From Thioclava pacifica DSM 10166 (GTDB taxonomy: Bacteria > Pseudomonadota > Alphaproteobacteria > Rhodobacterales > Rhodobacteraceae), in assembly GCF_000714535.1 (NCBI RefSeq), contig NZ_AUND01000002.1, positions 1 to 64,000 on the forward strand: DNA of 64,000 nucleotides, given 5' to 3'. Shown here piece by piece: positions 60,397 to 64,000 of the stretch. Each line of letters opens with the position of its first letter. Position 1 is the stretch's first letter. The notes under the pieces were generated by a model. It was not told where the DNA came from, ran no database searches, and worked only from the letters and a program-made list of their open reading frames with translations. Made by a program: the position numbers and the translations under genes.

Positions 60397-61263
60397 TCAG
60401 ACGCCTCCCGTCATGCCTTTGCGCTCCATCCGGTCGGAGAGGGAGACGATGGTGAGAACGACGACGAGCATCACGATCGCCAGAGCCGAGCCCAGCGGCC
60501 AGTTCAGCGCCGCGCCGAATTGCGTGGCGATCACGTTGGCGATGAGGTTGCCGTCAGGCCCGCCCACGAGGAAGGGCGCGATGAAGTCCCCGAATGAGAG
60601 ACAGAAGGTCAGCGTGAACCCCGCCGCGACACCGGGCAGCGACAAGGGCAGCGTGACCGTCCAGAAGCTGCGCCATGGCCCCATCCCGAGATCGGCCGAG
60701 GCTTCCGTCAGGTTGGTCGGGATCTTCTCGAGCGCGGTATAGATCGGCATCACCATGAAGGGGATGAAGATATAGGTGAGCGTCACCACCATCGCGAACT
60801 GGTTGTAGAGAAACAGGCTCGACGGCTCGTCGATGATCCCCAGCGACATCAGGAAGGAGTTCAGAACGCCCTCGGTGCCGAGGATCGTCTTCCAGATATA
60901 GGCCCGCAGCAGGTAGCTCACCCACAAGGGCGCGATCACCGCCATGTAAAGCCAGGTCCGCAGCGCCACCGAACGGCAGCGGAAGACGAGGTAATAGGCG
61001 AAGGGATAGGCCAGCAGGAAAGAGGCGGCCGAGACGAGAACCGAGATCTTCAGCGTGCGCAGGAAGACCCGCACATATTGGGGATCGGTGAAGATCGTGA
61101 CGTAGTTCCCGAACTGGAAGGCGGGGATGAAGGTCGGGTATTTCTTCAGCCAGAAGGAATAGGTGACGATGATCCCGTAAGGCAGCAGCATGAACAGCGC
61201 GATCCACATAAGCGGGATGCCCATCACCAGCATGCTGGGAAGGTTGCGGCGCAGGAAGCTCAT
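60397..61263 (-). CDS. Polyamine-type ABC permease (PotB-like)
   Basis: A 288-residue permease with six hydrophobic segments and the coupling loop TEASADLGMGPWRSFWTVTLPL. Its start overlaps the end of the ATPase gene by four bases (ATGA). PotB-type features include an N-terminal helix after MSFLRRNLPSMLVMG. Confidence 0.92.
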   Translation of the reverse strand: MSFLRRNLPSMLVMGIPLMWIALFMLLPYGIIVTYSFWLKKYPTFIPAFQFGNYVTIFTDPQYVRVFLRTLKISVLVSAASFLLAYPFAYYLVFRCRSVALRTWLYMAVIAPLWVSYLLRAYIWKTILGTEGVLNSFLMSLGIIDEPSSLFLYNQFAMVVTLTYIFIPFMVMPIYTALEKIPTNLTEASADLGMGPWRSFWTVTLPLSLPGVAAGFTLTFCLSFGDFIAPFLVGGPDGNLIANVIATQFGAALNWPLGSALAIVMLVVVLTIVSLSDRMERKGMTGGV

Positions 61264-62357
61264 GGCGTCACCGTCCCTTCGAAGACGAAGACGTTATGGG
61301 CCGCCACGCCGAGGCGAACCGGCGCGCCGGATTGCGGCAAGGTGGAGTGCGAAAGCTTGTCGGGCAGCAAGGTATCGGCGTCGATCTTGCTGCCATCGGC
61401 GAGGGTCACCGAGATCCGCAGGCCCAGCCCGTAATAGATCACTTCCGAGATCGTGCCTTCGAAGACGTTATCTGCGGTTTCGCCCTCTGCGAGCAGTTTC
61501 ACCTTTTCGGGGCGCACGCCAACGGTGACGGTCGCGCCCTCGCTCAGCGTGACATCGGGATGGGCGGTGATTTGCGTGCCGCCCGCCGCGATCGTCGCGA
61601 CCTCGCCCGAGAGCGCGCGGACCTTGCCGGGAAGAAAGCTCGTCGTGCCGATGAAATTCGCGACATAGGGGTTCGCCGGGTGATCGTAGAGATCCTGCGG
61701 GCGCCCTTCCTGGGCGATTTTGCCCTTGTCCATGACGACGACGCGATCCGACATCACCAGCGCTTCGGTCTGGTCATGGGTCACCATGATGAAGGTGATG
61801 CCGACCTTCTCGTGCAGGTGTTTGAGTTCGATCTGCATCTGCTCGCGCAGTTTCGCGTCAAGGGCCGAGAGCGGTTCGTCGAGCAAGAGGACCTTCGGAC
61901 GGCGCACGATGGCGCGCGCCAGCGCGATCCGCTGGCGCTGTCCGCCCGAGAGCTGTTGCGGACGCTGGTTGAGCTTGTCGTAGAGCCCCACCAGCATCAG
62001 CGCGTCCTTCACGCGCGTCCGCACTGTGTCCTTGTCGAGTTTGAACGTCTTGAGGCCGTAAGCCACGTTCTCGCCGATCGTCATATGCGGAAAGAGCGCG
62101 TAGTCCTGAAAAACCATGTTGACCTCGCGCTTGTAGGGCGGGTCGAAGGTCACGTCCTTGTCGGCGAGCCGGATCGCTCCGGCCGTCGGTTCCTCGAACC
62201 CGCCGATCATGCGCAGGAGGGTGGATTTGCCACAGCCCGAGGGCCCCAGAAGCGTGACGAATTCGCCGTCTTCAACGGTCAGCGAAACGTCGTCCACGCC
62301 GATGATGGTCGGACTGTAATGCTTGGAGATGTTCTCCAACTCGATGATTGCGGCCAT
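61260..62357 (-). CDS. Polyamine-type ABC ATPase (PotA-like)
   Basis: A 365-residue ATPase with Walker A LLGPSGCGKSTLLR (about 38-51), signature LSGGQRQRIALARAI, Walker B LLLDEPLSALD, H-loop IMVTHDQTEAL, and a C-terminal TOBE regulatory domain (about 270-365). It energises the two permeases. It is separated from the binding-protein gene by 106 bases holding a strong hairpin. Confidence 0.93.
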   Translation of the reverse strand: MAAIIELENISKHYSPTIIGVDDVSLTVEDGEFVTLLGPSGCGKSTLLRMIGGFEEPTAGAIRLADKDVTFDPPYKREVNMVFQDYALFPHMTIGENVAYGLKTFKLDKDTVRTRVKDALMLVGLYDKLNQRPQQLSGGQRQRIALARAIVRRPKVLLLDEPLSALDAKLREQMQIELKHLHEKVGITFIMVTHDQTEALVMSDRVVVMDKGKIAQEGRPQDLYDHPANPYVANFIGTTSFLPGKVRALSGEVATIAAGGTQITAHPDVTLSEGATVTVGVRPEKVKLLAEGETADNVFEGTISEVIYYGLGLRISVTLADGSKIDADTLLPDKLSHSTLPQSGAPVRLGVAAHNVFVFEGTVTP

Positions 62358-62427
62358 GTCGCCTTGTTCCCTGCTTTTTTCGAGAGCGGGCGGCCCTCCC
62401 CGACCGCCTGTTCCCCTGGTCCCTGAG

Positions 62428-62449
62428 GCGACCCCGTTGCCGGGGTCGC
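62428..62449 (-). repeat. Intercistronic hairpin after the PotD-like gene
   Basis: GCGACCCCG (62428-62436) and CGGGGTCGC (62441-62449) form a perfect nine-base stem; on the transcribed strand the loop is GCAA, a stable GNRA tetraloop. There is no T-run. It matches the placing of hairpins after the two other binding-protein genes. Confidence 0.7.
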
Positions 62450-62463
62450 GGGTCTTTTGTCGC

Positions 62464-63510
62464 TTATTGCGCCTTCACGGCGTTCCAGGCGTTGGTATAG
62501 GCCTCGAACCGGTCGCCCAGCGGCTGCCAGATCAGCAGGCTGTCGAGGTAATCGGGGTCGTCCTGATGCAACGTCTTGAACTGCTCGGGGCTCATGCAAG
62601 ACTTCGCCGCGGCGGCGTTCGCAACAGAGTAGCCGTTGACATTGGCGACGCCACATTGCCCCTGCTCGGAGAGCTGCATGTTGAGGAACTTGTAGGCGCA
62701 TTCCTGATTGGGACTGCCCTTGACGATCATCCAGCTGTCCATCCAGCCCTCGGCGCCCTCCGTCGGGATGAACTCGGTCACTTTGATACCCTCATCGGCG
62801 AGAAGGCTGGACTGATAGCCAGCCCAGGTGTTCGAGATCACGACTTCGCCGGCCTTGTAGAGATCCACGAGCTCGCCCGCCGTGGCCCAGTATTTGCGGA
62901 TCAGCGGCTTTTGTTCGACCAGGCTCTTCTGCGCGGCCGCGATCTGCTCGTCGGTCAGCGAGTAGATGTTCATGTCGCCATTCTTGCGTGCGGCGACGTA
63001 GATTGCGCTCTTGTCATCCCAGAGCGAAATCTTGCCCTTGAGATCCTCGCGCCACAGGTCGGCGATCGAGGTGGGGGGCGTTTCAAACGCATCATCGCGA
63101 TACATGAAGGCGATCGCGCCCCAGACATAGGGCATCCCGTAATAGGCGCCGTCCTTCTGGATCCCGTCGAGAGCGAGGAACTTGGGATAGATATCGTTCC
63201 AGCCCTCGATCTTCGTGGTGTCGAGCGGCTCGACGAAATCGAGGTCGATCATCAGCTTGGTCGTGTCGATCGACGGGGTGATCAGGTCATAGACCCCGCC
63301 CCCGGCCATCAGCTTCGGCGCGAAATCGTCATTCGAGCCGACATAGGTGGCGTTCACCTGGCAACCCGAGGTCTCCTCGAATTTCGAGATGAAGGACGGG
63401 TCGGCATAGCCTTCCCAGGTCAGCACATTGATCGTGCCTTCCGCCAGCACCGGCGATGCGGTGAGGGAGAGCAGGCCGAGCGTGCCTAGCATCGTCTTCT
63501 TGATCGTCAT
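62464..63510 (-). CDS. Polyamine-type ABC substrate-binding protein (PotD-like)
   Basis: A 348-residue periplasmic protein. Signal peptide 1-23 ends SPVLA. The PotD pattern is seen in INVLTWEGYADPSFISKFEE, YDLITPSIDTTKLM, and YGMPYVWGAIAFMY; acidic and aromatic cleft residues fit an amine ligand such as putrescine. It is the first transport gene after the sigma-54 activator gene, with a 33-base gap. Confidence 0.9.
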   Translation of the reverse strand: MTIKKTMLGTLGLLSLTASPVLAEGTINVLTWEGYADPSFISKFEETSGCQVNATYVGSNDDFAPKLMAGGGVYDLITPSIDTTKLMIDLDFVEPLDTTKIEGWNDIYPKFLALDGIQKDGAYYGMPYVWGAIAFMYRDDAFETPPTSIADLWREDLKGKISLWDDKSAIYVAARKNGDMNIYSLTDEQIAAAQKSLVEQKPLIRKYWATAGELVDLYKAGEVVISNTWAGYQSSLLADEGIKVTEFIPTEGAEGWMDSWMIVKGSPNQECAYKFLNMQLSEQGQCGVANVNGYSVANAAAAKSCMSPEQFKTLHQDDPDYLDSLLIWQPLGDRFEAYTNAWNAVKAQ

Positions 63511-63543
63511 TGTCTTACTCCACTGTTGGTTTGTTCGGCCGCT

Positions 63544-64000
63544 TTACGGCTCTTTTCGGGTCTTTCGAGAAATGGTGCCGATATCGACACCGAGGGCGGC
63601 AGCAGCCTTGCGTTTGCTGCCGTGGACACGGATCGCTTCTTCGATGATCCGTAGTTCGTATTCGCTGACCGCGTCGCGCAGGCTCGTGCCTTCGGCGAGC
63701 GGGGACGGCGTGGTGTCGGAGGGGCTGCCGGAGCGGCGCGACGCTTCCGTCGGATCAAGTGCCATGAGCCGACGCGGCAGCTCTTCCTCGTCATCGCCCA
63801 GCACCGAGATCTGCTGCATCAGGTTCCACAACTCGCGGATATTGCCCGGGTAGTGATAGCTGCGCAGCCGCCCGCGCAGATCGTCGGACAGATGCAGCGG
63901 CACGGACCGGCGCTGGTTGATCGCGGTCAGGAACCGGTCGATCAGGTGATCGAGCAGTTCGGGCACCTCGCGCAACGGCTTCATCGGCATGTTCACGACC
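63544..64000 (-). CDS. Sigma-54-dependent activator, Fis type (partial)
   Basis: The last 152 residues of an enhancer-binding protein; its N-terminus lies beyond the window. The visible part holds the end of the AAA+ domain (PLREVPELLDHLIDRFL, and YHYPGNIRELWNLMQQ, the usual WPGNVREL in altered form), a Pro/Ser-rich linker, and a Fis-type helix-turn-helix (SKRKAAAALGVDIGTISRKT). It would activate sigma-54 polymerase, and an rpoN paralogue ends the same operon. Confidence 0.88.
   Translation of the reverse strand, partial: VVNMPMKPLREVPELLDHLIDRFLTAINQRRSVPLHLSDDLRGRLRSYHYPGNIRELWNLMQQISVLGDDEEELPRRLMALDPTEASRRSGSPSDTTPSPLAEGTSLRDAVSEYELRIIEEAIRVHGSKRKAAAALGVDIGTISRKTRKEP

Noticed and set aside
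59135-60742. A 535-codon open frame on the + strand over the dehydrogenase and permease genes
   Set aside because: It is the complement of strongly supported coding sequence, and its charged, repetitive composition is typical of a shadow frame.
1-64000. CRISPR arrays, tRNA or rRNA genes, insertion sequences
   Set aside because: No regularly spaced repeats, cloverleaf sequences, rRNA segments or transposase genes were recognised on either strand.

Overview
The window is chromosomal, GC-rich DNA from an alphaproteobacterium, most likely a member of the Rhodobacterales (Paracoccus/Thioclava/Rhodobacter-like). This is inferred from the ribosomal-protein order and its interruptions, ATGA/TGATG gene overlaps, the fused IolC-DUF2090 protein, BioMNY, a second RpoN, and double-hairpin intergenic repeats ending in GATATTTG. 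No rRNA, tRNA, CRISPR array, insertion sequence or prophage gene was recognised.

Region 1 (1-11302) is the S10/spc ribosomal-protein locus, broken into segments: rpsJ-rplC-rplD-rplW, a terminator and a reverse-strand SH3 gene; rplB-rpsS-rplV-rpsC-rplP, a terminator, two tiny membrane proteins and a reverse-strand 2-oxoglutarate oxygenase-like gene; then rpmC-rpsQ-rplN-rplX-rplE-rpsN-rpsH-rplF-rplR-rpsE-rpmD and a terminator. rplO, secY and the rest of the usual spc/alpha block do not follow.

Region 2 (11447-17145) holds a secreted SnoaL-like protein, a universal stress protein next to a BCCT betaine-type carrier, the biotin ECF importer bioMNY, and an asparaginase. Region 3 (17179-23937) is a TetR-controlled cluster: an NrtABC/TauABC-type importer, a creatininase-like enzyme with one altered metal-ligand position, two SDR dehydrogenases and an arginase/agmatinase-family ureohydrolase. 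This looks like uptake and breakdown of an unknown small nitrogen compound.

Region 4 (24409-41549) is an inositol regulon: a LacI repressor divergent from a sugar-type ABC importer, three Gfo/Idh/MocA dehydrogenases, four TIM-barrel isomerase/dehydratase proteins, a small ABM-fold protein and the trunk iolE-like, iolC-aldolase, iolD and iolB genes. The trunk converts inositol through inosose, the dione, 5-deoxyglucuronate and phosphorylated deoxygluconate to malonic semialdehyde and DHAP; iolA is not in the window.

Region 5 (41657-55867) suggests catabolism of cyclic acids or polyols. It contains shikimate dehydrogenase-like and QuiC1-like genes, a reverse-strand operon of HMG-CoA-lyase-like, TIM-barrel, CoA-acylating aldehyde dehydrogenase and ThDP enzymes, a divergent LysR regulator, a DctPQM TRAP transporter with a second shikimate dehydrogenase homologue, and two GntR regulators.

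Region 6 (56051-64000) is a reverse-strand polyamine-type operon. A sigma-54 activator, cut by the window end, is followed by a PotDABC-like importer, a PuuC-like aldehyde dehydrogenase, a class I glutamine amidotransferase-like protein and a divergent RpoN paralogue. Transport and catabolic genes are thus bracketed by a dedicated activator and a dedicated sigma factor.
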